Below, piece by piece: positions 25,310 through 37,199 of a stretch of DNA of 64,000 nt. The position numbers and the translations under genes are program-made. Numbering within the stretch: the stretch's first letter is position 1; each line of letters starts with the position of its first letter. The notes under the pieces were generated by a model that had not been told where the DNA came from, did no database searches, and worked only from the letters and a program-made list of their open reading frames with translations. The stretch is from Megalonaias nervosa (taxonomy: Eukaryota; Mollusca; Bivalvia; Unionida; Unionidae), in contig JAECUM010001713.1 of the NCBI GenBank assembly GCA_016617855.1, positions 62,001 through 126,000 on the forward strand. The letters are read 5' to 3'.

Positions 25310-25323
25310 TATATAATATATAT
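25259..25323. repeat. (GT)n followed by (TA)n microsatellite
   Basis: A perfect GT run of about 42 bases passes directly into an AT run. It produces poly-Val/Cys and poly-Thr/His frames at 25077-25438 that are not genes. Confidence 0.95.
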
Positions 25324-25816
25324 TTATTTACTTCTTTTTTTGAAAGTTGCATGTTTGTATATTTATTTGTCCAATGAAACAGCTATGCTGAAATACTATT
25401 TTTTAACCCTAATGTGCAAGTATTATCCTTATTTTTAAAGAACATAAATTTATTAAAGAAAGAATATTCTCCCCCATTGTTGTTTTTAATCATGTCAGAA
25501 ATTAATGTATTTAAGCTTTAAATTACAGTTGGGAATGATTTTGTGACTTGATTGTCTTTATTCATTCAGTATGACTGGCATATCAAGAACCACCCACATT
25601 TAACTGCGATTTTTTCCCATATACTGTATCTTGAGATAATAAGTGGATTAATCACCATCTTTATCATCGTCATCATTATTGTTTTCAGGTATTTTTTTTT
25701 ACACTTTTTGTTGGTACACCTCACATGATTGTGACAACTTGATTTATTGATGAAAACTTTGAGCTCATGTTGTTTGAATAATCAAATATGGAGGCAGTGG
25801 CCTTTTCCTTCAAGTT

Positions 25817-25900
25817 TGATCTTGGTTTCTTGTATCCAAATTGGTCCATTGTCTCCAGATCTTGGTTTCTTGTATCCAAATTGGTCCATTGTCTCCAGAT
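25817..25900. repeat. 40-bp tandem duplication
   Basis: Two identical consecutive copies of a 40-base unit beginning GATCTTGGTTTCTTGTATCC. Confidence 0.92.
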
Positions 25901-26365
25901 CTTTCCTAAGCACCATTTTTTTCAAATGTGACAAACAACTTAAGTTGTTAGAGCCAGAATAATGTCATCAGCAGCCATACAAGAGAATTTATAGTAATAT
26001 GAACTTGATAACTTTAGAGAATATAGAATAATATGAATTTGGATAACTCCATAGAATATATAGTATTATGAACTGGATAACTCCAGAAGTATTGTATGGA
26101 TTTAGCTCATATGTAGAAACAAGTGAAATTTTTTAAATGTTGTGTGTTTAGTAAAGATTTTCAGATGCAGATGGGGTTGGGCAAATACTGTAAATCTTTA
26201 AGAGCAGTGCAGAGCCTTATTTCCTATCAAAAGGAGATGAGGAGAAAAAATAAATAAAACATCACCATCAATAATGCAAATTGTGGCATTTGTGGTTTAA
26301 TACACAGCAAGGATACTGATTATCTGCACGTTTTCTGGAAAATAATGCATGCAGTGTGTATTTAA

Positions 26366-26389
26366 ACACACACACACACACACACACAT
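26366..26389. repeat. (CA)n microsatellite
   Basis: A short run of about 12 CA units. Confidence 0.9.
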
Positions 26390-26639
26390 GCACACATAGT
26401 TAAAATCTCTTTGATTAACTTGTGTATATGTTCTGAGAAAGATGACCTATTCTCAGATGTTTTTTTTAAATCCTATTTAACAGAATACTTTCATTTTTAA
26501 TTTTATAAACTGACATTTTAGCACAATTTATGAAGTAAAAGCAATGATTTTGTAAAAAGTATGTAAAACTTTGAAGGATGGAAATTACTTAAGGTGACAA
26601 ATTCTTATTTTCTTGCATTTTCTTTCTTGGAAATGGATG

Positions 26640-26936
26640 GAATAGTGTGGATATGGATGGAATACCATATTCAAGTTAGTACACTGTGTGGATATGGATG
26701 GAATACTATATTCAAGTTAGTACACTGTGTGGATATGGATAGAATACCATATTCAAGTTAGTACACTGTGTGGAATGGATGGAATACCATATTCAAGTTA
26801 GTACACTGTGTGGATATGGATGGAATATCGTATTCAAGTTATTACACTCTGTGGATATGGATGGAATACCATATTCAAGTTAGTACACTGTGTGGATATG
26901 GATGGAATACCATATTCAAGTTAGTACACTGTGTTA
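26640..26936. repeat. 41-bp minisatellite (seven units)
   Basis: Units read GTGTGGATATGGATGGAATA and CCATATTCAAGTTAGTACACT, with few differences. The frame at 26768-26953 is an artefact. Confidence 0.95.
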
Positions 26937-27570
26937 CTGGGTTTTACATCTAGGTTTCTGGTGCATGTTTACATATGACATTATCTACATCAAGGATACA
27001 TTCTCATAACCTTCATGTGTAGGCAGGGTTTCCTGTCAATCAGGATTCAGGAAGTTTATTGAGGAAGATAATAAATTACTTAAGTGTTGATAGGAAAATG
27101 AAGTATATTAAAACCTGTCAACATTTTGTGCCACATAATCACAGAAAGTCATTTGGAACAGATACAGGTAAATTTATCTTTCCTGTATTAGCTTGCAAAA
27201 CAAGTATGTTTCAGAATTTTGAAATGCACCAATTTCATACCTTTTATCAAACTTTGAATTTTGAAAATATGTTTGGAGACTTGGATAGTGGTTTCAAATT
27301 CGGGACCTGAACCTTGTGTGTGGAGATAGCTTATAAAAGTGATGATAAGAGGGATTATGTGGGAAATGTCTAACTTGGTTTTGCTGTGGATTCTTTATTA
27401 TAGATGTAAATAGAATATCAAGATAAAGTAGGTATGATGTTAAGGTTTAAATTCCCATATTGGTCATTAGGCCATGCATTATGACCCATATGACTTTAAA
27501 TGAGCACAGGAAAATATAATACATTGTAGCTAATAGAAGTACATTAAGATGACATTGTGTTTATTGCTGA

Positions 27571-27791
27571 TACTATTTATACTTGCTTACAAGTCGAGCA
27601 AAACAGCAAGCAACATAGATCCTCATCTGCAGTGGCATAATGTGCCTGCAGATCAGGGTCTGTGTTGTTTGTTCTAATGTATGCGCCTGACAAACTGCAC
27701 AGAGCCAGATCTGCAGGCACATTAGGTGACAGCAGATCTGGGTCTGTGTAGTTTGCAGTTGGACTCTTCTTATAAGTGAGTATATATGGTA
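27571..27791 (-). mobile_element. Palindromic MITE, copy 6 (complete, opposite orientation)
   Basis: The two hairpins appear in reversed order compared with copies 4 and 10. CATAGATCCTCATCTGC / GCAGATCAGGGTCTGTG comes first and CACAGAGCCAGATCTGC / GCAGATCTGGGTCTGTG second, so this copy is inverted. Its right end, CTTATAAGTGAGTATATATGG, is well preserved. Confidence 0.9.
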
Positions 27792-28099
27792 AGTAACAAT
27801 ATGAATTAACTGCCTCCAGAACAATCCAAAATATTGTTTTTAATTTCTTTTTTTTCAGTTTATTAAACAAATATCAGATTTTAAAACATCTCAAAGCTAG
27901 TTTAAAACAACCTCTGTAATATACATGAGATCACATGCACAAGGTGTCTTCACACCAGATGGTAATTTCTTCACACCAAGTGGTAATTTCTTCACACCAA
28001 AGTGGCCATGTATTCAAACTATAGTAAGTACTTGTATGAATCTCTTCTCTCTCCTCAGGGTTCATTCGGTATTGTCCTACATCTGCAAATCCATACCTT

Positions 28100-29236
28100 T
28101 ATTTCCTAATACAGTTAGAAACAAATACGGATGCATCTGTTACTTAACAATGAATACAGCTAACCCCTGACTTAAGTAATAATTGCATTTCCAGTAGTGG
28201 TCACATAACTCAAAAGCTCGTAACTCAAAATTTTTGATTTCACTACCTTAAGTTTTCATTGAGAAATATGTAATTCAGTTTAGTTTATTACTGTTCATTT
28301 TAGCTATTTAAAAGTCTTTTTTGTTTTAGACAAATAATTTTTTGATTTTTGTAGTCTTCACTGTTAAATTAAACAAAATTCATATGAAACTGCATTAATG
28401 TGAAATTCGCCAGCAGATACCTGTAGTTTCTGTTATGCTCATTTGAGGTAATATGGCCCAGAATAGATTGTGTAATGGCCATCATGGGTACATAAACCTG
28501 AAGGCTGAAATAAACTTTTTGTGTAGGATGAAATTTCTTTTACTATGTTGGTATAAAATGGTTTTCACCATGAAGCATTTGTGTCAACTTAAATATCATG
28601 TTTCAATCATGGTTTTCAAAAGAATTTTCTTGGGCACTTTGACAAACAAATTCACATATGTATGCATACAGGCAGTTTGAGGGACAGGTAAATTTATGAG
28701 AAACAAGGACTTTCATCTTGACCTTATATATTGCAACATTTCCTGTCCTCTGGATATCGAAAGTGTACTCAAGTTTCTCCATGTTGCTGTTATTTACTAG
28801 AGAGGATAAGTTTCATTTGTAATATCAGTTTACTCATCAGTTTTTCCAGGAATAAGGAAATTACCATGCCTATTGTGATTCACCGCTTTAAGTTTTGAGA
28901 ATTTAAGTCAAAGCTTTGTTTATTTGCTTATCTCTTTCTTGTTTGTTTTTTTTTTTTCCTTCTGTGCTCAACCAATTATATTAAAATTTTAAAAACACAG
29001 AAAACAATCTGTGATACCCTCTTATGTTTTCTTCTTATTTAATTTTGTTCAGTTTTTCTTTCATAATTCTAATTCTGTAAAAAAAATTGGTCCTCATTAC
29101 TTTATTTGAGCACTTTTTATATTTTCTGCTCAATCACTAATTGTTTAGTAGTTTTTGGTGCTTTTTTTATGACCCCCATTTTGAAAACTTCAAGAGAAAT
29201 ACTAATTAAAGAAAGATTTTGTTTACTTTGGTATTT
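28100..29236. other. Non-coding AT-rich stretch
   Basis: No supported exon, RNA or repeat. The frame at 28453-28680 has no domain. Confidence 0.45.
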
Positions 29237-29355
29237 ACTAGATTTCCAGAGTTCCAGGAGGAGGATTAGATACATAGACTGAGTGAGGGGAATCATATTT
29301 GTTATAGTTTCAGGAGGAGGATTAGATACATGTATTGAATGAGGGGAATGATAGT
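29237..29355. repeat. ~55-bp tandem duplication flanking a 2-kb segment
   Basis: Two units carry CAGGAGGAGGATTAGATACA and GAGTGAGGGGAATCATA. A third, similar unit (TAGATACATAGATTGAGTGA) lies at 31368-31425, on the far side of the 29356-31365 segment. Confidence 0.75.
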
Positions 29356-31365
29356 TTTTCCTCTTGGACTGTCCTCATCGGGTTTCTCGGAAGGAATATA
29401 GAAAGCTGTTCCCTTAAATGACAAGGTTATGACTAAAATTATATATGTTTCACCACCTATCCGTATATATGAAATCTCTCTCTTTCGTTATTCAGAGACG
29501 TAAATAGCTATTCACACTGCATAATGTGACCTTAACGATTAACGGTCCTTACAGATATACTGTATTTGAGGTAAGGTACAATCGTTATCTATAGTTACAA
29601 ATGACTAATGCAATATACCAATTCTGACCTTAATTAAACAGTTCATCGTCCCTGTTCCACGCGGCAATTGCCATATCTGTCAGCATACATTACTATATGT
29701 CTTCTTACAGCTGGCTAGTCAATTCTGTTCAGTAAGATAAATGCTCAATTACTATTGCATAAGTTTCACTAAATTCTAGCTTACAGTAACCAATAACCTG
29801 CAAGATCATTTGAGCATTACAAAATCATATATAAATATGCAGTTATCATTAACTCACAATAAACAGTATCATCCTACAGACAAAGGAAATTAATTCATGA
29901 ATCCCTAAATCATATACTACACATTTGCATAAAACCAAACAACAAAATAAAAAATTACGTGGAAATTAAAATTGCGTACCTTAATGCTGTTTCTTTTCCA
30001 CACAAACCGTGCGTCCTAGCGCTAAAGCCTGTCTTTTCCTTTCAAGACAGCTATCTGGCCTCTTTACTTTTTTAATGAGGGGAAAACACTATTCTTTTAG
30101 GTTTCCCATGGAGTCAACCTGACTTCTCTCAAGCATGATTTCTGACTAAAGAATTCTGAGCCAAGTCACTACTTTAAATTCAGATTACTGCTAAAGTGTA
30201 TGCCTTAATTTTAACTGACCAATCAAAAGCAACTTGTTCCTAAATTTTCCCCAGAATAATCATTTCTTTCATCAGTTTTTGACAGCCTAGAATATAATGC
30301 AGTTAGCTTTCCTTTGAAGATCAATTATTTGACATAGAGTTCTCTACTGCGGTCATGGCTGGTAACCCTTCTGTACTTTCTCATGATAGCGTTATGGTCA
30401 ATTCTACTGAACCTTAACATAGGCCGTTTTATGTTTCAGAGATGAAATAAGGGAAATATCAAAGTGACAAAGACATTTCTCTGGCTTGACTATGATAAAA
30501 TTTGAATGCACAATTTATTCAACTTGAAGATTCAGTACTGCTTCAGAATTTGACACATTACATACGGTATTGTGAATTAAATCCAAAAATAATCCAAGAA
30601 TTAAAGACACAAGTCCAAGTGATAAAAAGTCCTGAATAAAACTCAGTTCAAGTCCCAAAGAGATTTAAAATTGAAGGCAATGACATGTCTGTTATAGCCT
30701 GTGTCACACTGATGTGTCAACAGTTTCTTGTTGAATTACAGAAATGTTATTCCGGGTTTGAATTCAGTATAAATTGAATGTCTTTATCCAAGAATTTTGT
30801 CAGAGCACTTTTGTATTTCCAAAGAAAATAATCACTTGAATTCAATAATTTGAAGAAAATAAAATTCAGGCCAAACTGGTCACAACATAATGCAACTTAA
30901 AGTACTGGATGTTAAAACACAACTGGTAAAATTCTGACAGTCACAAGATAATATAGTTCTCTGACCTCAGGTCACAAATTAGCATTTTCTAAAAACAACC
31001 ATTACCTAATGGAAAATAACATTCTTGCATGATTTAATGAGCCTTGTTTATTTAAAACATGATACCATATAAAATTCACTTTGGAATCCCCAAAACCTGA
31101 CCCAAATCAACATGTTTACCTGCATAATAATTTGATCAATGAACTCATACCCATAGAGGATAATGAAGCTATTATTAGTTGTTTACATCAATGAAATAAA
31201 AATTCTTTTTAAAAAGTCAGATGGGTCAAACAGAACTGAACTCAGTTCTGGACAAGGTCAAGTCCAGTAAACAATGTTACATTACAATAACATGTAATGG
31301 AATTTTAAAAAATGTAGAAGTAACAAACAAACAATTAAATTAAATATACATAACACAGGAGCATG
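29356..31365. other. 2-kb segment bounded by matching repeat units, possible insertion
   Basis: It begins after the second ~55-bp unit and ends where the third begins. The left part (29356-30560) is richer in CpG than its surroundings. The right part (30560-31362) is the inverted partner of 7168-7962. No transposase or polymerase motif is visible. Confidence 0.45.
30560..31362 (+). repeat. Dispersed ~800-bp repeat, copy 2
   Basis: Inverted relative of 7168-7962. Shared words include TGACCTCAGGTCACAAATTA and CAAACTGGTCACAACA. Its version of the reading frame is broken by stops, so neither copy is a working gene. Confidence 0.7.
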
Positions 31366-31822
31366 AGTAGATACATAGATTGAGTGAGAGGAATCATATT
31401 TGTCATAATGTTTCAGGAAGTTGAGTAGTTTTCAGTGAATATTTTAGATCTTTTATAAAGCTGTTTGGTGGTGTGTTGCAGGGGCAAGGCAGAATGTTCA
31501 ATGTGCAGATATTTATGATGGCTTTCTTCTTAAGATTTTATCTTTGAATTAGTTTATCGATAATGACTATTTCAACTTCATATTTCCAGTCCAATGCACA
31601 GACCTGCACAGGTCCGACTCCTATATTTCTAACTTCAACATTCATCACAGGAAAAATAAACCAGCAACTTTGACTCCAACATGTATTTGAACTTGTTGAT
31701 GTTTCATGTACACATTAATATGTCTTGAATGAATATCAGTAATTTTCAGAGATAATCATATGCGGTAATTGACTTTAATTATTGATAATATGGCGGTCCA
31801 CAGTTTTAACTACCATTATGAA

Positions 31823-32002
31823 TACCATCTGTACTTGCTTATGAGTCCAAATGCAAACTGCACAGACTCAGATCTGCTGTCACAGACTGGGTCAGCTCCT
31901 CAATTTGTCCTTGGGAAAGGCACTTGGCTTCCATTTTTTAGGCATGATATAGCCAGTAATGTGAAAACAACCAACCAACCAAATAGCCAACCAACCAACC
32001 AA
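31823..32002 (+). mobile_element. Chimeric junction: MITE copy 7 left half fused to a SINE-3 3' half
   Basis: ATACCATCTGTACTTGCTTA and CACAGACTCAGATCTGC are the MITE left end and first hairpin arm. At about 31885 the sequence changes to the SINE-3 body (CCTTGGGAAAGGCACTTGGC) with an (AACC)n tail. The frame at 31769-32017 is not a gene. Confidence 0.75.
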
Positions 32003-32103
32003 CATTGTGCATGTTAATCAAAAAGAAGAGACATTAATTAAATAGGTAATATCATGCCATGATAGAAAGGTTGGGAGATGGTTTATGTAAGTTTGTGGTT
32101 TTA

Positions 32104-32287
32104 CAGTACTATATAAACCTGTCTTGAGAGACCACTGCTATGAGAGACCACCTGTTTTGAGAGACCATGCTCTCCATGCACAGATTTATTGATTATATAG
32201 TGTTATAACCTGTTATGAGAGATGACCTGTCTTGAGAGACCATTATTTTTTGGCAGAAGGGGAGATCTTTCAAGACAGGTTCTACTG
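32104..32287. mobile_element. mariner-like MITE (184 bp)
   Basis: Begins CAGTACTATATAAACCTGTC and ends GACAGGTTCTACTG, flanked by TA on both sides (32102-32103 and 32288-32289). CAGT ends with TA duplication are typical of Tc1/mariner elements. Inside are two more CCTGT(C/T)TTGAGAGACC-like repeats. No coding content. Confidence 0.75.
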
Positions 32288-32856
32288 TACTATATAAACC
32301 CCCATAGCAGAATGGTCTCCTGTTAAGTAATGTAACCAGGTGAGCAATATCAAGCCCACTCTCTTTGTTTTCTGTGAAGAATAAACATGCCTAGATTGTA
32401 AAATGTGTTAATGATCAAGGATGCTATTTCCATCCTTCCACTCTTTCTATGTCCATTTGTCAGTGTGTCTGTAAACATTTTTGTTTCCAGAGCATAACAC
32501 TAAAACTGTTCAAGTTATTTTGACAAAATGCAGTATAGGTGTCAAGCAAGTTGCACAAAGGTGCCTTGGAATTTTCATAATTCAATATTCTTTTTGTTAC
32601 CATGGAAACAAATTACAGCACAAGTAGTATTGAAATGGAGAGTGCTTGACCATAGGGTACATTCGTTATGATGCTTGAGGTAAGCATGAGACTGAGGGGC
32701 ATATGTCATTGCTATGTAGCCCTTGATTAGGCTTATGCATTCCACCATTCCATGACCTTAGCATCACTCAGTAGAGAGAGAGAAAAATGTAAGGATATAT
32801 TTATGGTTAATTAATATCCATTAAGTAAGCATTAGGGCTCGGTTGGTATGAATATA

Positions 32857-33185
32857 TGTGTATGTGTGTGTGATTTAGATTTTTAACATAACTTTAACAA
32901 TTTTCCAGTCATATTGCTATGATGTCTACATTGTGGCAGTAACTATAGTGATGTCCTGCACTGGGGCATCATGCCAAAGACATGTTGCATCATGTCCCAC
33001 CCAGTCACATTATGACCTTACACCAGGCCGACCAGCCCTAACACTAACCTCTTAATGCTGAGTGCCTAGCAAGGCAGCTGTTAGTACCATTTTTATAAGT
33101 CTTTGGTATGACTCAGCCAGGGTTCTAACCCACAACCTCCCTCATCTGAGGTGGATGTTCTAACCACTAGGCCACTGGAGTGGTC
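32857..33185 (-). mobile_element. SINE-2, full copy with 12-bp duplication
   Basis: Minus-strand SINE-2 with TG-rich tail complement at the left and tRNA-like head at the right (CTAACCACTAGGCCACTGG). A perfect duplication, GGTATGAATATA, flanks it at 32845-32856 and 33186-33197. Confidence 0.93.
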
Positions 33186-33199
33186 GGTATGAATATAAA

Positions 33200-33953
33200 C
33201 CAGTATAGATTAGTATCAGACACTAATACAGTATCCACACACTGATAAAATAACTGGTTTTCATTCTTGACTGTGTTGGTTCAGTGTTAAATTTAAAAAT
33301 TCACAGTGCTCAACTTATAAAAAGTTTAATAAGTTAAGTTCAATAAATGGAACAAATCAGTAACACAGCTGTTTTCCATATGAACCAGCCAGTTGCACAC
33401 AGTAGGAAGTAAAATGTTGAGCTACATGTATGGTCATTGTTTGAAAACTTTATGCAACTAATGGTACAGCTAGCATGTTCCCATATCCTTGGTCAGTGGA
33501 ACATTTCATTGTAATAGTGTTCCCATATTCCTGGTGGAACATTTCAGTGTAATTTGAATTCAGATTATGGCAAACTCAACATCAGATTATGGTTAAACAT
33601 GCTTGCATAGCATTAAATGTGCATTGTCAGTGTAGATAGTTCATTGGAACTTGTATATTTTTCAATACATATTGTATGTCAGTGAGCTGTCAATACCCAG
33701 CCCCCAATCAGTATGTACTAAGGCATGTATTCTAATAGGAAAAATAACACAATGTTCATAAAATGGATCATTGACATTAAACAGGGAGGGAGGTGTCAGA
33801 GGAAGGGAGTTATAATTGCTTACACCATGACCATTGCACCAACATGGAGTTGGGTGCTATTTTTTTTAGTTTTTCTCCAAATGTGTTCTTCCATTCAAGA
33901 TATTAGTAATTATAACCTAGAGTTTATCATAGCTTGAAGAATATACCTTATAT
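33200..33953. other. Non-coding stretch
   Basis: No exon or strong repeat is seen, apart from a short local duplication of CCATAT(C/T)C(C/T)TGGT near 33480-33535. Confidence 0.45.
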
Positions 33954-34140
33954 ACTCACTTATAAGCCAATCCAACTGAAAACTGCACAGATCCAGATCT
34001 GCCAGGTTCTTTGTTGTTTGTTCTACTGATTACTCCTTGCAAACCTCATAGACCCAGATATGACAGCACATTATGCAATGGCAGATCTTGGTCTATGCAG
34101 TTTGCAGTTGGACTAGACTTATAAGCAAGTATAGATGGTA
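33954..34140 (-). mobile_element. Palindromic MITE, copy 8 (internally shortened)
   Basis: Left end TATACTCACTTATAAG, right end CTTATAAGCAAGTATAGATGG. The first hairpin has lost its loop, and the second is CATAGACCCAGATATG / GGCAGATCTTGGTCTATG. Confidence 0.8.
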
Positions 34141-34920
34141 TATGCCATAAAGATTCAGTTAAGCTGCATGGATGACAACCAGATTTCTGTAAATTTTGTT
34201 CTTAGATAAATTCCACATCACAGGATTGGAGTATGTTTTCATTCATTCATTAATGGCAGATAGAGTTTTCTGTAATTTTAAGTGTTGACTGAATTTTTTT
34301 GGGGCAACTATGAGGTGATTCCATAATATTGGATTTGCTTCTCTAATTATATACATAGTGCCTTGACCTTGAACCAGTTACTTCAACCTTTATTTGCTTA
34401 ATGTCCATTGTAGAACAAATTCTATGATGACACACTTTGGCAGGCAGGATGTTAGTGTAATTTGGTCTTGGAGCTGGGGGAGACCAAAGAAAAAAAAAGA
34501 GAATTTTCAGCCTTGGCTGGGCAACGATGTCTTTGCACAGTTTAGAGAACTGAGTAGTAAACCGGGGACCACACAGGTGCACATTAAGTGCATGGTATCA
34601 AGGCCCCTAAATGAAATACATGTAATTTTGTAAAAATGATCAAGTCATAGGAATGGGAGTCTCCACAGCTGTATTACTGCAAGCCTCGGGTGCCTCAGAT
34701 GGCACTGAGATCAACATTTGCCTTTTTCATTCTTAGACAACAAGGCCAGTCTAATTCAGTTAAAATGTGTCTTGTTTATTTCTTAGTTTTAGAACCAAAA
34801 AAACCTAACTCCATAATAAAAAAGCTTAACTCTTTAAGAAAACACCTTAACATGGTTAAGTGAATGGTCAGCCATTCTGAGTTAGTGGTTTTCTTCTGCT
34901 TCTTTTGTTTCCTCTGCTTC

Positions 34921-34996
34921 AAAAGAACACCCTATTCCACTATTCAAAAGAACACCCTATTCCACTATTCAAAAGAACACTCTATTCCACTATTCA
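34921..34996. repeat. 25-bp tandem repeat, three units
   Basis: Three near-identical units of AAAAGAACACCCTATTCCAC followed by TATTC. Confidence 0.92.
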
Positions 34997-35158
34997 AGCC
35001 ATTGATACTACTTAAAGTAGAGGAACTGTCTTAAAGTTCACTGCAGGTTTAATGATGACAGTAAGATAGATAAAAAAAGGATCTTTTTAACCTCAAAGTT
35101 GTTAACTGAAGTTAATTGCATGAAACAAATGTACTAGTTGAATATTTGCTTCTATTAA

Positions 35159-35243
35159 CAATCAACAAAATGGCCGTAACAATCAACAAAATGGCCGTAA
35201 CAATCAACAAAATGGCCGTAACAATCAACAAAATGGCCGTAAC
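35159..35243. repeat. 21-bp tandem repeat, four units
   Basis: Four perfect units of CAATCAACAAAATGGCCGTA plus A. The 21-bp period keeps a frame open on each strand; neither is a gene. Confidence 0.95.
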
Positions 35244-35978
35244 AAGCATGACATTCAGAATAACATTTTGCTCTGACATGAAATTTTGTCTCTTCAACAA
35301 TCAGATTAAGACCATTGGTAACTAGACTGGTTCATTTGTAGTCACAATAACAAACAAGGTTCTGCATACATGGTGAACTAAAAAAACTCTGACCCACATC
35401 TTGGTGCTGTTATCATGTTTAGTATACCTTTTTTTTTTTTTGATGTTCTACATAACAAAAAGTTTCTGTAGATCATGATGATGTATGAATTTTCTTTTGT
35501 TTTTTTCAAAATATTATATCTTGAGAATTATCTCTACAAAGTGTTTTGAAAATCTGGACAAAGAAAATATAATAAACTAGAAACATTTTATCCAGGACAA
35601 AGTCCTCCTGAATCCTATGTACTGGTAAAATCCAAATAGGGGATATGATGACCAAAGTGACCAAACAAGTTGGGAGATGCCCTACATTTTTCCTATGATG
35701 CAATTTACTTTATTTATCCAAATGATAAGCCCATATTTGATGTTAAGCCCACCCATTTTTACAACATTTCAGCAAATGCTTAAGATAATTTAGGCTGGTT
35801 CCTTGGCCTTATCATAGGGAAAATACTGTACTGCATTCCAGTCTTTAACTTGTTTCAATACGAATAATTTAGTGATGTAAATATCCTGAGTATCTTAACA
35901 CCATCAACTGTCAAAACATACATGTATTGTAGACATTACTAATCTTCGGGCTTAACTCACACTTGGATGCAAAAGACA

Positions 35979-36150
35979 CGGTTTATACTCACCTATGATG
36001 CAGCAACATATCAGGGTCTCTGTTGTTGAATGTTCTACCGCTTACTCTTAACACTGCATTGACCATTATCTTCTGGCACATTATGCGACAACATGTCTGG
36101 GTCAGTCTAGTTTGCCACTAGGTCAACCTTATAAGCAAGAACATACGGTA
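35979..36150 (-). mobile_element. Palindromic MITE, copy 9 (diverged)
   Basis: TTTATACTCACCTATGATG at the left, a partial hairpin pair, and CTTATAAGCAAGAACATACGG at the right. Confidence 0.7.
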
Positions 36151-36766
36151 CATTAAGAGTAGGGTACTTTGTTACTGGTATAACAAATGCCATTTTTTAC
36201 TGAATGACTCCTATGGACTACATCAAGGGATTTTTGTATATTGTATCATGAAGTCAAGTGCTTGTCCAAATCTCCCTCATCATATCTGAAGGTTAAGTGT
36301 CTTCAGGTTATCCTGAGGTTTGAAGTGTTTGAAAAGATGTAGGTGATACTGCACCACTTCATACTTGAATGCTACTACTACATCCATCACACATGGACTT
36401 GTCAGTGCAGAATTGTTTTCCATGATAATCTCTTTTCTGTTGCTCCCTTGTGTGACATACTTCATGCTCAACTCTGTTACTTACCACACATATAATTAAT
36501 TCTGAACATGGATGACAAGCTTATCTGGTGCTCAAAAAATACAACAAAAACACCTGCAGTTTACAGGCATGTATCCAGGTTACTTTATGATATAGTACTG
36601 TATTCCAAAACTAAAAATCAGTTTTTTCCTCATCATGCTTCAGGTAGGTTCAATATTTCTGTTCTTTTTTATTTTTAAGCTTGAAACTGCAGTTAAATAT
36701 TGAAAGAAGACCACAAAAATTCATTGTTAGTTTTCTCTTACTCTGTGTTCAAATTTCAGGATTTCA

Positions 36767-36982
36767 TACCATATATACTCAATTGTAAGTCCATCAGCAA
36801 GCTGCACAGACCTAGATCTTCTGGCAGATAATGTGCTAACAGATCTGGGTCTGTGCAGTTTGTTAGGAGTAATCAGTAAAACAAACAACATAGACCCTAA
36901 TCTGCAGGTACATTATGCTATGGTAGATCATGATCTTTGTTTTTTTCAGCTTGACTCAACTTATAAGTGAGTGTAGATGGTA
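36767..36982 (+). mobile_element. Palindromic MITE, copy 10 (near complete)
   Basis: TA-flanked ends CCATATATACTCAATTGTAAG and AACTTATAAGTGAGTGTAGA. Hairpin 1 is GCACAGACCTAGATC / GATCTGGGTCTGTGC. Hairpin 2 is CATAGACCCTAATCTGC / GGTAGATCATGATCTTTG. This is one of the best copies for seeing the two-hairpin layout. Confidence 0.9.
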
Positions 36983-37199
36983 CATTAAAATGTTAGTTTT
37001 GTAAGGATACCATGTGTCTCAAGTTTGACAAAACTTTGGTTCAGTCAAATTAATAACACAAGTATGACATAACTTGGTTGTCAAATTCAATACATAGGTT
37101 TACCAAAGTTTCAAATTCAATACATAAGTTGGTTCAGTCAAATTTAATACACAAGTTTGGCAAAACTTGGTTTAGTAATATTCAATACACAGTCTTGTA

